Of a stretch of DNA of 64,000 bases, positions 26,112-34,755 are shown one piece after another (the first letter of the stretch is position 1; each line of letters begins with the position of its first letter). The notes below the pieces were generated by a model. The model did no database searches and had not been told where the DNA came from. It saw only the letters and a list, made by a program, of their open reading frames with translations. This stretch comes from Janibacter sp. Soil728 (GTDB lineage: Bacteria > Actinomycetota > Actinomycetes > Actinomycetales > Dermatophilaceae), in contig NZ_LMRZ01000003.1 of assembly GCF_001428305.1 (NCBI RefSeq), forward strand, positions 320,225 through 384,224, in the 5' to 3' direction. The position numbers and the translations under genes are program-made.

Positions 26112-27287
26112 TCAGCTCCCGAGGATGGCGGCGGCCTCGGCCCGCGCCCACGCGTCCGCTGCGAGCACGCCCTCGACCGTGTGCGCGTCGAAGCTCGCGT
26201 CATCGTGCCGCTGGACCACCTCGGCGATCGTGTCGACGATGTCGGTGAAGGCGCAGGCGCCCTCGTGGAAGGCGTCCACCCCCACCTCGTTGGCTGCGTT
26301 GTAGACCGCCGGGTGGGTGCCACCCGCGGCACCGACCTGTTGCGCCAGCCGCACGGCCGGGAAGGCCTCGTCGTCCAGCGGCTCGAAGCGCCAGTCCTGG
26401 GCCGTGGTCCAGTCCACCGGCGTCTCGACATCGGTCAGCCGCTCCGGCCACGACAGCCCGAGCGCGATGGGTGCGAGCATCGTCGGCAACCCGAGCTGGG
26501 CGATGACGGCGCCATCGTGGAACTCGACCATCGAGTGGATGATCTGCTGCGGGTGGACGACCGCCTCGATGCGGTCCATCGGCACGTCGAAGAGCAGGTG
26601 CGCCTCGATCAGCTCCAGCCCCTTGTTGACCAGCGTCGCGCTGTTGGTCGTGATGACCCGTCCCATGGCGAAGTTGGGGTGCTTGAGCGCCGCGGCCGGC
26701 GTCACCTCGCGCAGCGCCGCCCGGTCCATCCCGCGGAAGGGCCCGCCGCTCGCCGTCACGACGAGCTTGCGCACCTCGTCGGCCCGGCCGGAGCGCAGGG
26801 CCTGGGCGATGGCGGAGTGCTCGGAGTCGACGGGCACGATCTGGTCCGGCGCAGCGAGCTCGCGCACGATCGGTCCGCCGATGATCAGCGACTCCTTGTT
26901 GGCCAGGGCCAGGCGCGCGCCCGAGCGCAGCGCGGCGAGCGTCGGCCGCAGCCCGATGGCGCCCGTGATGCCGTTGAGCACGACGTCCGTGGGTGCGGCG
27001 GCGGCCTGCGTTGCCGCCTCCTCCCCCACGATCACCTCGGGGGTGTAGCCAGTGATCCCGGCCGCGTCGGCAGCCGCGGCGATGGCCGCGGCCAGCTCCT
27101 CGCGGGTGCCGGTCGCGGCCGCCACGAGCGAAGGGAGATGACGCGCGGCCTGCTCGGCGAGCAGCCCGATGTTGGAGCCACCCGAGAGCACCTCCACCTC
27201 GAAGCGGTCTCGGTGGGCCTCGATGACCTGCAGCCCCTGGGTCCCGATGGACCCTGTGGAGCCGAGGAGCGTGACGCGGGTGCTCAT
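26112..27287 (-). CDS. dxr: 1-deoxy-D-xylulose 5-phosphate reductoisomerase
   Basis: NADPH- and metal-dependent enzyme of 391 residues for the first committed MEP step. The N-terminal NADPH loop is LLGSTGSIGTQGL; LANKESLIIGG and PVDSEHSAIAQAL carry the metal ligands and active-site loop; TNSATLVNKGLELIEAHLLF is split across the family's C-terminal core. ATG at 27287 sits in a 4-bp overlap with the thioesterase stop. The palindromic repeat follows its stop by 3 nt. Confidence 0.96.
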   Translation of the reverse strand: MSTRVTLLGSTGSIGTQGLQVIEAHRDRFEVEVLSGGSNIGLLAEQAARHLPSLVAAATGTREELAAAIAAAADAAGITGYTPEVIVGEEAATQAAAAPTDVVLNGITGAIGLRPTLAALRSGARLALANKESLIIGGPIVRELAAPDQIVPVDSEHSAIAQALRSGRADEVRKLVVTASGGPFRGMDRAALREVTPAAALKHPNFAMGRVITTNSATLVNKGLELIEAHLLFDVPMDRIEAVVHPQQIIHSMVEFHDGAVIAQLGLPTMLAPIALGLSWPERLTDVETPVDWTTAQDWRFEPLDDEAFPAVRLAQQVGAAGGTHPAVYNAANEVGVDAFHEGACAFTDIVDTIAEVVQRHDDASFDAHTVEGVLAADAWARAEAAAILGS

Positions 27288-27787
27288 GCGCCCACCTCGT
27301 CGCTCTCACGGCGGCTGTGGTCGATCGCCTCGCGCCGGGCCAGCCGGTTGGCGCGGCGGATCTCCGCCTCGCGGAAGTGGCGCCGCTCCTCGGGCGTCTC
27401 GATCACCAGCTCGGGAACGCGGCGGGTCCCCCCTTCGGCATCGACGGCGACGAAGACGAGGTAGGCGCTCGCGACGTGGACGCGCTCGGTGACGGCGTCC
27501 CATCTGTCGACCTCGGCTCGCACACCGACCTCCATGGAGGAGGTCCCCGCCCAGTTGACCTGCGCGCTCACGTGGAGCACGTCGCCGACGCGCACGGGGT
27601 TGAGGAAGGCCATCTCGTCCATCGCCGCGGTCACGGCCGGACCCTGGGCGAAGCGGTTGGCCGAGACACCGGCCGTGTCGTCAACCATCTTCATGATGTT
27701 GCCGCCGTGCACATTGCCCAGCAGGTTGGCCTCCGCCTGGGACATGACGCGGGAGAGGGTGATCCGGGTGTCGGTGGGTGTCGTCAC
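27284..27787 (-). CDS. Hotdog-fold acyl-CoA thioesterase
   Basis: YciA/BACH-like acyl-CoA hydrolase of 167 residues. SQAEANLLGNVHGGNIMKMVDD is the family signature (quoted in full elsewhere; key part NVHGGNIM with the catalytic Asp after it), then FLNPVRVGDVLHV. GTG at 27787 was chosen: the frame extends further upstream but homology starts at TRITLSRVM. It overlaps dxr by 4 bp and is transcribed first, so a thioesterase is coupled to isoprenoid synthesis; any functional link is inference. Confidence 0.86.
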   Translation of the reverse strand: MTTPTDTRITLSRVMSQAEANLLGNVHGGNIMKMVDDTAGVSANRFAQGPAVTAAMDEMAFLNPVRVGDVLHVSAQVNWAGTSSMEVGVRAEVDRWDAVTERVHVASAYLVFVAVDAEGGTRRVPELVIETPEERRHFREAEIRRANRLARREAIDHSRRESDEVGA

Positions 27788-27961
27788 GCCACCATCATGG
27801 CAAGTCCACGGTGCGATGATCGTGAGGCCACCCATCCAAGGCGGGCGCGGCCGCCGGGCTGGTCACTGCGGTGGGCTTCGCCCTCGCGGCCGGCCTGTCC
27901 AAGCTGACCTGACCCCGCGTCTGTGCGGCCGGGATCGAGGTCGGGGTCGGGCGGCGGGCCT

Positions 27962-27983
27962 TGCATTGCCCTATGGCAATGCA
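27962..27983. repeat. TGCATTGCC-N4-GGCAATGCA element, copy A
   Basis: Perfect 9-bp arms around CTAT, followed by GCAGACCAACGGTCA. It forms an inverted pair with the copy at 28002-28023. Confidence 0.85.
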
Positions 27984-28001
27984 GACCAACGGTCACGGGC
28001 C

Positions 28002-28023
28002 TGCATTGCCATAGGGCAATGCA
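28002..28023. repeat. TGCATTGCC-N4-GGCAATGCA element, copy B
   Basis: Exact reverse complement of copy A, 18 bp away. It lies 2 nt past the barstar stop codon. Confidence 0.85.
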
Positions 28024-28025
28024 GG

Positions 28026-28385
28026 TCAGCGGTCGGCGATGACGATGCTCAGGTCCGGGTACTCGTCGTCCAGGTCGGCCAGCACCTCGAGGACGGCCGG
28101 GTCGGTCCCGACGCCGCCGCTGGGGTGGTGCGGATCCGGCGCGTCGTGGTGACCGGGGCGCCACACCAGCGTCCACGGTGCGTCGTGCCGGTCGGCGACC
28201 TCACGCAGGCAGTCCATGAGCGCGTCGAGGTTGCGCCCGAAGTGCTCCGGGAAGAGCAGCGACCGGGCGAAGCGGTCGTAGATCTCCTCGCGGTCGGCTC
28301 CCCCGTCGACGAGGTGCACGTGGTCGGTCCCGGCGACGGCCCGGGCGAGGAGCCCGTCGACCCCTGCGGCCTCGATGTGGATCAC
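28026..28385 (-). CDS. Barstar-like ribonuclease inhibitor
   Basis: A 119-residue protein matching the barstar family: VHLVDGGADREEIYDRFARSL, then FPEHFGRNLDALMDCLRE with the conserved NxDAL(W) segment, and LSIVIADR at the end. Barstar binds the active site of barnase-type RNases with an acidic helix, here rich in Asp/Glu. It overlaps the RNase gene by 4 bp and follows it, so it should protect the producer. Some barstar-like proteins stand alone; the neighbour makes the pair convincing. Confidence 0.9.
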   Translation of the reverse strand: MIHIEAAGVDGLLARAVAGTDHVHLVDGGADREEIYDRFARSLLFPEHFGRNLDALMDCLREVADRHDAPWTLVWRPGHHDAPDPHHPSGGVGTDPAVLEVLADLDDEYPDLSIVIADR

Positions 28386-28891
28386 TGGCCCTCCTGGATC
28401 TGACGGAAGCTGTCGTAGTGGTCGTCCGTGTAGAAGCAGTCCCGGGCCTCGCCACAGACGATGCGCTTGGCACCTCTGTGGTCCAGCCCCGGAGTAGGCA
28501 CCGTGTACTCGCTGTAGTAGCCCCGCTGCTGCGAAGGGAGGATCCCCTCCCTGTTCTGGAAGGTGATGCCGTCACGGTCGTAGGGGAAGGGCCCGCCGTC
28601 GCGGATCAGCCCGAGCGTCTCCTGCCCTTCGGCGGGCAGCGCCGACTCCGCGATGGTTGCGAGACCGGAGCTCGGTGTCGAGCCCTGGCCCGAGCCTGAG
28701 CCCTGCCCCGAGCTCGCGCCCGATGTGGAACCGGAACCCGATGACGGTGCGGCAGAGCGTGAGTGCGAGGTCGACGAACCGTCGTCGGTGCCGGAGCCGC
28801 CGGCGCCGCCCGTGATGACGATCCAGGCGGCCAGCAGGATGAGGACGAAGCCGCCGACGAGCTGCAGCCGGGTGCGCCAGATCTTTGTCAT
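28382..28891 (-). CDS. Secreted or membrane-anchored barnase/RNase Sa-like ribonuclease
   Basis: A 169-residue protein: a hydrophobic segment at about residues 11-27 (signal peptide or anchor), a Ser/Gly/Gln-rich spacer to about residue 75, and a guanyl-specific RNase domain. Domain landmarks are GGPFPYDRDGITFQNREG, YYSEYTVPTPG (catalytic Glu), GAKRIVCG (catalytic Arg) and YTDDHYDSF (catalytic His), matching the Glu-Arg-His set of barnase. It is 18 nt after gabD on the same strand and overlaps barstar, so the three may be co-transcribed. Role could be nutrient RNA degradation or killing of competitors. Confidence 0.88.
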   Translation of the reverse strand: MTKIWRTRLQLVGGFVLILLAAWIVITGGAGGSGTDDGSSTSHSRSAAPSSGSGSTSGASSGQGSGSGQGSTPSSGLATIAESALPAEGQETLGLIRDGGPFPYDRDGITFQNREGILPSQQRGYYSEYTVPTPGLDHRGAKRIVCGEARDCFYTDDHYDSFRQIQEGQ

Positions 28892-28909
28892 GTCAGAACC
28901 AGTGGCACG

Positions 28910-30373
28910 TCAGAGCGCCAGGCCGACGTACTTGGTCTCGAGGTACTCGTCGATGCCCTCGAAGCCCCCTTCGCGGCCGAAGCCGGAGTGCTTGACCCCG
29001 CCGAAGGGAGCGGACGGGTTGGAGACGATGCCCTGGTTGATCCCGACCATCCCGAACTCGAGCGCCTCGGCGACGCGAATCGTGCGGGTCGTGTGCTCGG
29101 TGAAGACGTACGCGACCAGGCCGTACTCCGTGGAGTTGGCCAGGGCGATCGCCTCCTCCTCGGTGCGGAAGGTCGTGATCGGCGCGACCGGCCCGAAGAT
29201 CTCCTCGCTGAGCACGCGGGCGCTCGCCGGCACATCGGTCAGGACGGTCGGCGGGTAGAACCAGCCCTTGCCGGAGGGCACCTCGCCACCCACGAGGGCG
29301 GTGGCCCCCTGCGCGATGGCGTCGTCGACGAGCTCGGCGACACCGGTGCGCGCCTTCTCGGTGATGAGCGGGCCGACGTCGACCCCCTTGGTCGTGCCCT
29401 TGCCCATGCTCAGCGCACCCATGCGGTCGGCGAGCGCCGCGGCGAAGTCGTCGGCGACGGACTCGTGGACGATGAAGCGGTTGGCGGCCGTGCACGCCTC
29501 ACCGATGTTGCGCATCTTGGCGAGCATCGCGCCCTCGACGGCGCGCTCGAGGTCGGCGTCCTCGAAGACGACGAAGGGGGCATTGCCGCCCAGCTCCATC
29601 GACGTGCGCAGCAGCTGCTCGGAGGACTGCTCGACGAGCTTCTTGCCGATCGGGGTGGAGCCGGTGAAGGTGAGCTTGCGCAGGCGTGGGTCGCGGATGA
29701 TCGGCTCGCTGACCTCGCCGGAGGAGGTCGTCGGCACGACATTGAGCACGCCGGCGGGCAGGCCGACCTCCTCGAGGAGCCGCGCGAGCGCCAGCATCGT
29801 CAGCGGTGTCTCGTGGGCGGGCTTGACGACGGTCGTGCAGCCGGCGGCGATGGCCGGACCGATCTTGCGGGTGCCCATGGCGAGCGGGAAGTTCCACGGG
29901 GTGATGGCGAAGACGGGGCCGACGGGCTGCTTCATCGTCATCAGGCGGGTGCCACCCGTGGGGGCGACGGCGTATCGGCCGTGGATGCGCACCGCCTCCT
30001 CGGCGAACCAGCGGAAGAACTCGGCGCCGTAGGTCACCTCGCCGCGGGCCTCGGCCAGCGGCTTGCCCATCTCGAGCGTCATGAGCATGGCGAAGGTGTC
30101 GGCCCGCTCGGTGAGCAGCTCGAAGGCCGAGCGCAGCAGCTCCGAGCGCACCCGCGGGTCTGTGGCGGCCCACTCGGCCTGGGCTGCGACGGCGGCGTCG
30201 AGGGCGGCCTTGCCGTCGGCGACGCTCGCGTCGGCGACCTCGGTCAGGGTCTTGCCGGTGGCGGGGTCGCTCACGGCGAAGGTGGCCCCCTCACCGGCGT
30301 CGCGCCACCTCCCACCGATGAAGAGCTGGGTGGGTGCGTACTCGAGGGCTGACTTCTGCGTGACGGCTGCCAT
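28910..30373 (-). CDS. gabD: Succinate-semialdehyde dehydrogenase
   Basis: Aldehyde dehydrogenase of 487 residues. Motifs: ITPWNFPLAMGTRKIGPA, SMELGGNAPFVVFEDAD with the general base Glu, and GEACTAANR with the catalytic Cys; the C-terminus KHSGFGREGG is typical of GabD. It oxidises succinate semialdehyde to succinate with NAD(P). ATG at 30373 gives the usual start AAVTQKSALE. It is divergent from the HDxxH protein and heads a unit with the RNase/barstar pair. With the genes at 34.8-38.3 kb it would complete putrescine/GABA breakdown. Confidence 0.9.
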   Translation of the reverse strand: MAAVTQKSALEYAPTQLFIGGRWRDAGEGATFAVSDPATGKTLTEVADASVADGKAALDAAVAAQAEWAATDPRVRSELLRSAFELLTERADTFAMLMTLEMGKPLAEARGEVTYGAEFFRWFAEEAVRIHGRYAVAPTGGTRLMTMKQPVGPVFAITPWNFPLAMGTRKIGPAIAAGCTTVVKPAHETPLTMLALARLLEEVGLPAGVLNVVPTTSSGEVSEPIIRDPRLRKLTFTGSTPIGKKLVEQSSEQLLRTSMELGGNAPFVVFEDADLERAVEGAMLAKMRNIGEACTAANRFIVHESVADDFAAALADRMGALSMGKGTTKGVDVGPLITEKARTGVAELVDDAIAQGATALVGGEVPSGKGWFYPPTVLTDVPASARVLSEEIFGPVAPITTFRTEEEAIALANSTEYGLVAYVFTEHTTRTIRVAEALEFGMVGINQGIVSNPSAPFGGVKHSGFGREGGFEGIDEYLETKYVGLAL

Positions 30374-30502
30374 GGGCTCTACGGTACGAGGAAGTCGCGT
30401 CCACGGCACAGTCTCTGCGCCCGATCCTCGAACTGGCGTAAATCCTCCCGTTTTGAGACGCTATTGGTGATGAACTTCCCGCAGATGTCTCCGGAGACCG
30501 TG

Positions 30503-32683
30503 ATGACTGTCAACTCCCCCTTCGCCCGCGTCCTCCTCGACCAGGCCCACAGCAGCGCCTGGTCGATCGATGCCGACCTCGCCGCGCGGATGAACCCCGC
30601 CAACCCGGGCGACGCGAGCCTGGCGCGGGCCGCGGCGGTCCTGCGCGAACGCGGCACGGACGTCCTGGCCCACACCGACGGCGAGCTGACGCCAGCGGCT
30701 CTGGACGTCGCAGACGTCCTCGTCATCACCCACCCCGCGGCCGCCGCCAGCGAGCGTGTCGCCGGCGACCTGCCCCCCGTCCTCTCCCCCGCCGAGATCG
30801 AGGCGGTCACCGACCACGTGGCGAAGGGGGGTGGCCTGGTCGTCCTCGCCGAGTGCGACCACGACGCCCACGGCAACAACGTGAACGACGTGCTGGCCCC
30901 CTTCGGCGTGCGCATCGTCTCCACCCTCGTCCACGAGCGCGCCGACGGCGGGCGCCGCCACCTCGGCAACGCGACCTGGGTCCTGGCCGAGACCGCCACC
31001 GGCCCCGGGCAGGGGGTCATGGCCGGCATCGGCGAGCTGTGCTTCTACCGCGCGGGGACGATCGACATCTCAGGAGCGCCCGACGCGCGCGTCCTCGCGC
31101 GCACCTCCGCGAGCGCCCACCCTGCCGGCCAGCCGCTCGCCGTCACCGTCGAGCACGGGCGGGGCCGCGTCGTCGTCCTCTCCGACTCCGACCTCGTCGG
31201 CGACGACTCGATCGGCGACCTGGACCACGAGGAGCTGTGGGTCAACCTCGTGACGTGGGCGGGCAACGGCTCACGGGCACTCGAGACCGGGACCCCGGCT
31301 GCCGACGGCGTCGCCGACGCGAGCAGCGTTGTCGCAGCTGACGATCCCGCCTGGCTCGCTCTCAAGACCGCCGTCGAGGAGCTGCGTCTGATGCAGACCA
31401 AGGACGGCTCCCTGGCCCAGGACGCCGACCGCGAGCGCGCCACCGCCCTCGTCGCGACGATGATCGAGCGGATCGCCGGGCTGGCCCCGCGCTTCCCCCA
31501 CGACGCCGACTACCTCGCCGCGCTGCCGGTCGATCTGCAGCGCTGGGTCGACGGCGGTTTCGCGGTGCCCGACTTCCTCGACTCGCTCATGGCCTTCCGT
31601 CCGGACCAGTACCGCGTCGACGGGGCCGAGCACCTCGTCGTCTTCCCGATGTACACCCAGAACGGCAACCTCGACCGGGTCTTCGAGGCGGTGCTCCTCG
31701 ACGTCATGTGGCCGCAGTGGCTGGCCGACGTCGAGGCCCGCTACGACAACCCGATGTTCCTGCCGGTGCGCTTCATCGACTTCACCCCCGGCTACGACAC
31801 CAACTCCGCGGTGCTCTTCCCCGAGACGGTCGCCGTGCGCGAGGTGCCGAAGTTCAGCTGGGGCGCGATCTTCTGCGACCGTGAGGCGGCCCGCTTCCGT
31901 CGCGTGACCGCCGCGTCCGCCGAGGTCCTGGGTCTCGACCTGCCGCCGGAGGGCGAGCGTCTCGTCGCCTCCCAGGAGGTCGCGCAGGCGACCTTCGCGA
32001 TGTGGGACCTCATCCACGACCGCACGCACAGCCGCGGGGACCTGCCCTTCGACCCCTTCATGATCAAGCAGCGGATGCCCTTCTGGATGTACGCCCTGGA
32101 GGAGCTGCGCTGCGACCTCAACACCTTCCGGCAGAGCGTGACGCTCGCCGCCGAGGGCCACCCCTACGCCCGGGCCGTGCAGCTCGCGATCCTCTTCGAC
32201 CGCCTCTTCCGTTTCCCTGTGACCGGCGACCGGGTGCGCAACTACGACGGACTGGGCGGGCAGCTGCTCTTCGCGTGGCTGCACAAGCACGGCGCGCTGC
32301 GTTGGACCGACAACACCCTGACCTTCGACTGGGCGCAGGTCCCGGCCGTGGTCGTCGCCCTGTCCGACGAGGTCGAGACGCTCTACCGCGAGGGCATCGA
32401 CCGCTCCCGCGTCGGTCACTGGATGGCGGCGCACGGCTTCATCTCCCGATATGTCGCGCCGCATCCGGCTTCGGTCTGGGCGAAGGGGGCCGAGCACCTC
32501 CCCCTCGACGCCCCGCCCAAGGGTCTGACCGATCTCGCCCAGCCCGACGAGTTCCCGCTCAACGTCTTCTACGAGGCGCTGCGCAAGAAGCTGGCGCCGG
32601 TCATCGAGTCCACCCGCGGCATCACCGGCACGCGGGACCCGCGGGCCGAGGAGCGCGTCGAGGTTGAGAGGATCTCCGCGTGA
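30503..32683 (+). CDS. Large two-domain protein with HDxxH motif (DUF6421-like)
   Basis: 726 residues with no well-characterised function that I recognise; it resembles actinobacterial proteins catalogued as DUF6421 (from memory). Residues about 1-240 look like a GATase-1/DUF4350-like fold: GGGLVVLAECDHDAHG and VVVLSDSDLVGDD. Residues about 300-700 form an alpha-rich domain with HDRTH at about 505-509 and, 24 residues later, EELRCDL (about 533-539), an arrangement like a zincin (HExxH plus downstream Glu) with Asp for Glu. No signal peptide or membrane helix. ATG at 30503 has GGAG 6 nt upstream; ATG 30470 is the alternative. The threonine aldolase gene overlaps its stop by 4 bp. Confidence 0.6.
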   Translation: MTVNSPFARVLLDQAHSSAWSIDADLAARMNPANPGDASLARAAAVLRERGTDVLAHTDGELTPAALDVADVLVITHPAAAASERVAGDLPPVLSPAEIEAVTDHVAKGGGLVVLAECDHDAHGNNVNDVLAPFGVRIVSTLVHERADGGRRHLGNATWVLAETATGPGQGVMAGIGELCFYRAGTIDISGAPDARVLARTSASAHPAGQPLAVTVEHGRGRVVVLSDSDLVGDDSIGDLDHEELWVNLVTWAGNGSRALETGTPAADGVADASSVVAADDPAWLALKTAVEELRLMQTKDGSLAQDADRERATALVATMIERIAGLAPRFPHDADYLAALPVDLQRWVDGGFAVPDFLDSLMAFRPDQYRVDGAEHLVVFPMYTQNGNLDRVFEAVLLDVMWPQWLADVEARYDNPMFLPVRFIDFTPGYDTNSAVLFPETVAVREVPKFSWGAIFCDREAARFRRVTAASAEVLGLDLPPEGERLVASQEVAQATFAMWDLIHDRTHSRGDLPFDPFMIKQRMPFWMYALEELRCDLNTFRQSVTLAAEGHPYARAVQLAILFDRLFRFPVTGDRVRNYDGLGGQLLFAWLHKHGALRWTDNTLTFDWAQVPAVVVALSDEVETLYREGIDRSRVGHWMAAHGFISRYVAPHPASVWAKGAEHLPLDAPPKGLTDLAQPDEFPLNVFYEALRKKLAPVIESTRGITGTRDPRAEERVEVERISA

Positions 32684-33756
32684 CCGACACGAGCACCCAG
32701 GCCTCCCCCTTCGCCCCCATACACGACCCGGCGACGCGGGGCTTCGCCAGCGACAACTACGCCGGCATCCATCCCGAGGTCCTGGCGGCGATCGTCGCGG
32801 CCAACGGCGGGCACCAGGTCGCGTACGGCGAGGACGTCTACACCGCACGGCTGACCGAGGTCCTTGCTGAGGTCTTCGGCACCGCGGTCGAGGTCTTCCC
32901 GGTCTTCAACGGCACGGGCGCCAATGTGCTGGCGCTGCAGGCCTGCACGAGTCGCTGGGCCTCCGTGCTCACGACGAGCAGCGCCCACATCCACGTGGAC
33001 GAGGCGGCCGCCCCCGAGCGGGTGGGCGGCTTCAAGGTCAATGTCATCGACACTCCTGACGGCAAGCTGACGCCCGAGCTCATCCGCGCGTACCCCGCCC
33101 GGGTGGAGGACGAGCACTTCGCCCAGATCGGGGTCGTGTCGATCACCAACTCCACCGAGGTCGGCACCGTCTACACGCCCGCCGAGATCCGGGCGATCGC
33201 CGATCTGGTCCACGAGCTCGGCTGGGTGCTGCACCTCGACGGGTCTCGCCTGTCCAACGCCGCGGCCGCACTGGGAGTCGAGCTGCGCGAGCTGACCACC
33301 GACGCCGGCGTCGACATCCTCTCCCTCGGCGGGACCAAGGGTGGGGCCATGCTCGCGGAGGCCGTCGTCGTCCTGTCCCCCGAGCGGGTCCACGGAGCGA
33401 CCTTCCTGCGCAAGCAGTCGATGCAGCTGGCGAGCAAGATGCGCTTCGTCTCCGCGCAGCTGCTCGCGCTCTTCGAGGGTGACCTGTGGCGGCGCAACGC
33501 CCAGCACGCCAATGCGATGGCCCGCCGCCTGGCGGATGGCGTCGCCGGCGTCGAAGGCCTGGTACTGCCCAACGAGGTCGAGGCCAACGCCGTCTTCCCG
33601 ATCCTGCCGCGCGAGTCCAGCGAACGACTCATGGAGAGCTTCCGCTTCTACTTCTGGGACGAGACGACCGGTCAGGTGCGCTGGATGTGCGCCTGGGACA
33701 CCACCGAGAGCGATGTCGATCGCTTCGTCGAGGCGGTCCGCGCAGAGCTGCGCTGA
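32680..33756 (+). CDS. Low-specificity threonine aldolase family PLP enzyme
   Basis: A 358-residue fold-type I PLP enzyme. FNGTGANVLALQA and HLDGSRLSNAAAALG are beta-eliminating lyase/threonine aldolase motifs, and the PLP lysine is in LSLGGTKGGAM. Known activity of the family: cleavage of L-threonine or allo-threonine to glycine and acetaldehyde. GTG at 32680 gives a GTGA overlap with the HDxxH gene, so the two products are probably made in step and may act together; a 3-hydroxy-amino acid released by the partner is a possible substrate (inference). Confidence 0.87.
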   Translation: MTDTSTQASPFAPIHDPATRGFASDNYAGIHPEVLAAIVAANGGHQVAYGEDVYTARLTEVLAEVFGTAVEVFPVFNGTGANVLALQACTSRWASVLTTSSAHIHVDEAAAPERVGGFKVNVIDTPDGKLTPELIRAYPARVEDEHFAQIGVVSITNSTEVGTVYTPAEIRAIADLVHELGWVLHLDGSRLSNAAAALGVELRELTTDAGVDILSLGGTKGGAMLAEAVVVLSPERVHGATFLRKQSMQLASKMRFVSAQLLALFEGDLWRRNAQHANAMARRLADGVAGVEGLVLPNEVEANAVFPILPRESSERLMESFRFYFWDETTGQVRWMCAWDTTESDVDRFVEAVRAELR

Positions 33757-33825
33757 CCCTGTGCCGTTGCTCACAAACGGCGGTTTGCACAGGAAGTTCC
33801 CAGTCTGATCCTCTACACCTGAAGG

Positions 33826-34719
33826 GTGGCCCGTCTCCCTCGACTCACCAGCGCACCGGTACTCGCCGGTGCGCTCGTCGTGTTCACCCTGCTGGCTGCC
33901 GGCCCCCTTCGCCCGTACGACGAGATGTTCCAGGGCTACTGGGCCAAGCACTACACCCCCAACTGGTGGCTCTTCCTCGACACCGTGCCCAATGCCGTGG
34001 CCGGCCAGGCCGTCTGCCTGCCCATCCTCGCGGGCGTCGCGATCTTCCTCGCCTGGCGCCATCGCACGTGGCACCCGCTGGCCATCGTCGTCGCGGCCGA
34101 GGTCGGTTTCTACGGCGGCATCGGCGGCATGAAGGTGCTGCTCGGCCGCACCGCGCCCTCGGCCGGTGAGGGCAGCTTCTGGGAGGGCGGCCCCTTCGCC
34201 CACGGCTGGTACGGCATCGCCTACCCGTCCGGCCACGCCGCCGAGGCCGTCCTGATCTACGGCGCCGCGGCCTATCTCGTGCTCTCCTACGCCGGTCCCG
34301 ACACCCGCCTGCGTCGCCGGTTGACCTGGCTCGTGGGGCTCATCGCGCTCAACGCCATCGTCGTCGCCTTCTACCTCGGGTACCACTGGCCGACCGACCT
34401 CGTCGCCGGGCTCCTGGCCGGCGGTCTGGTGCTGCGCTGCATCGTCAACGCCGACCGCGCGCTCGCCCGACGCGGCCTCCCCTTCGGGTGGAGCCATCGA
34501 CTGCCGAGGCTGTCGCGACCCGAGCCTGGGGCCGCTCCCGCGGCGCACCGCCCGCAGCCCCTGCCCGTCCCCGCGGCGATCTGGCTGCGGACCCACCCCT
34601 TCGACCTGCCGAAGCCGAGCGTGACCAACCTCCAGCCGCTCACGGCCGCATGGTCGGCACGCGTGCCCGGTCAGCCCCCGGTCGCAAGCCCCGAGCGCAA
34701 GCTGCTCACCACCCGCTGA
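33826..34719 (+). CDS. PAP2-family membrane phosphatase
   Basis: A 297-residue membrane protein with about six helices and the acid-phosphatase triad: KVLLGRTAPS (motif 1), YPSGHAAE (motif 2) and YLGYHWPTDLVAG (motif 3 with catalytic His). The family dephosphorylates lipid phosphates such as phosphatidate or undecaprenyl diphosphate. The last 80 residues are a Pro-rich cytoplasmic tail. GTG start. Palindromic elements begin 3 nt after its stop. Confidence 0.87.
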   Translation: MARLPRLTSAPVLAGALVVFTLLAAGPLRPYDEMFQGYWAKHYTPNWWLFLDTVPNAVAGQAVCLPILAGVAIFLAWRHRTWHPLAIVVAAEVGFYGGIGGMKVLLGRTAPSAGEGSFWEGGPFAHGWYGIAYPSGHAAEAVLIYGAAAYLVLSYAGPDTRLRRRLTWLVGLIALNAIVVAFYLGYHWPTDLVAGLLAGGLVLRCIVNADRALARRGLPFGWSHRLPRLSRPEPGAAPAAHRPQPLPVPAAIWLRTHPFDLPKPSVTNLQPLTAAWSARVPGQPPVASPERKLLTTR

Positions 34720-34722
34720 GGA

Positions 34723-34750
34723 GCGTGCATTGCCATAGGGCAATGCACGC
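34723..34750. repeat. TGCATTGCC-N4-GGCAATGCA element, copy C
   Basis: Perfect 12-bp arms (GCGTGCATTGCC and GGCAATGCACGC) around ATAG, 3 nt past the PAP2 stop. Confidence 0.85.
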
Positions 34751-34755
34751 TTTCT

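Noticed and set aside
27836-27907. Short plus-strand hydrophobic peptide ending SKLT before a stop (possible gene remnant)
   Set aside because: A stop lies just upstream, there is no start codon with a ribosome site, and the segment is only about 25 residues. It could be a decayed 3' end, but nothing supports that.
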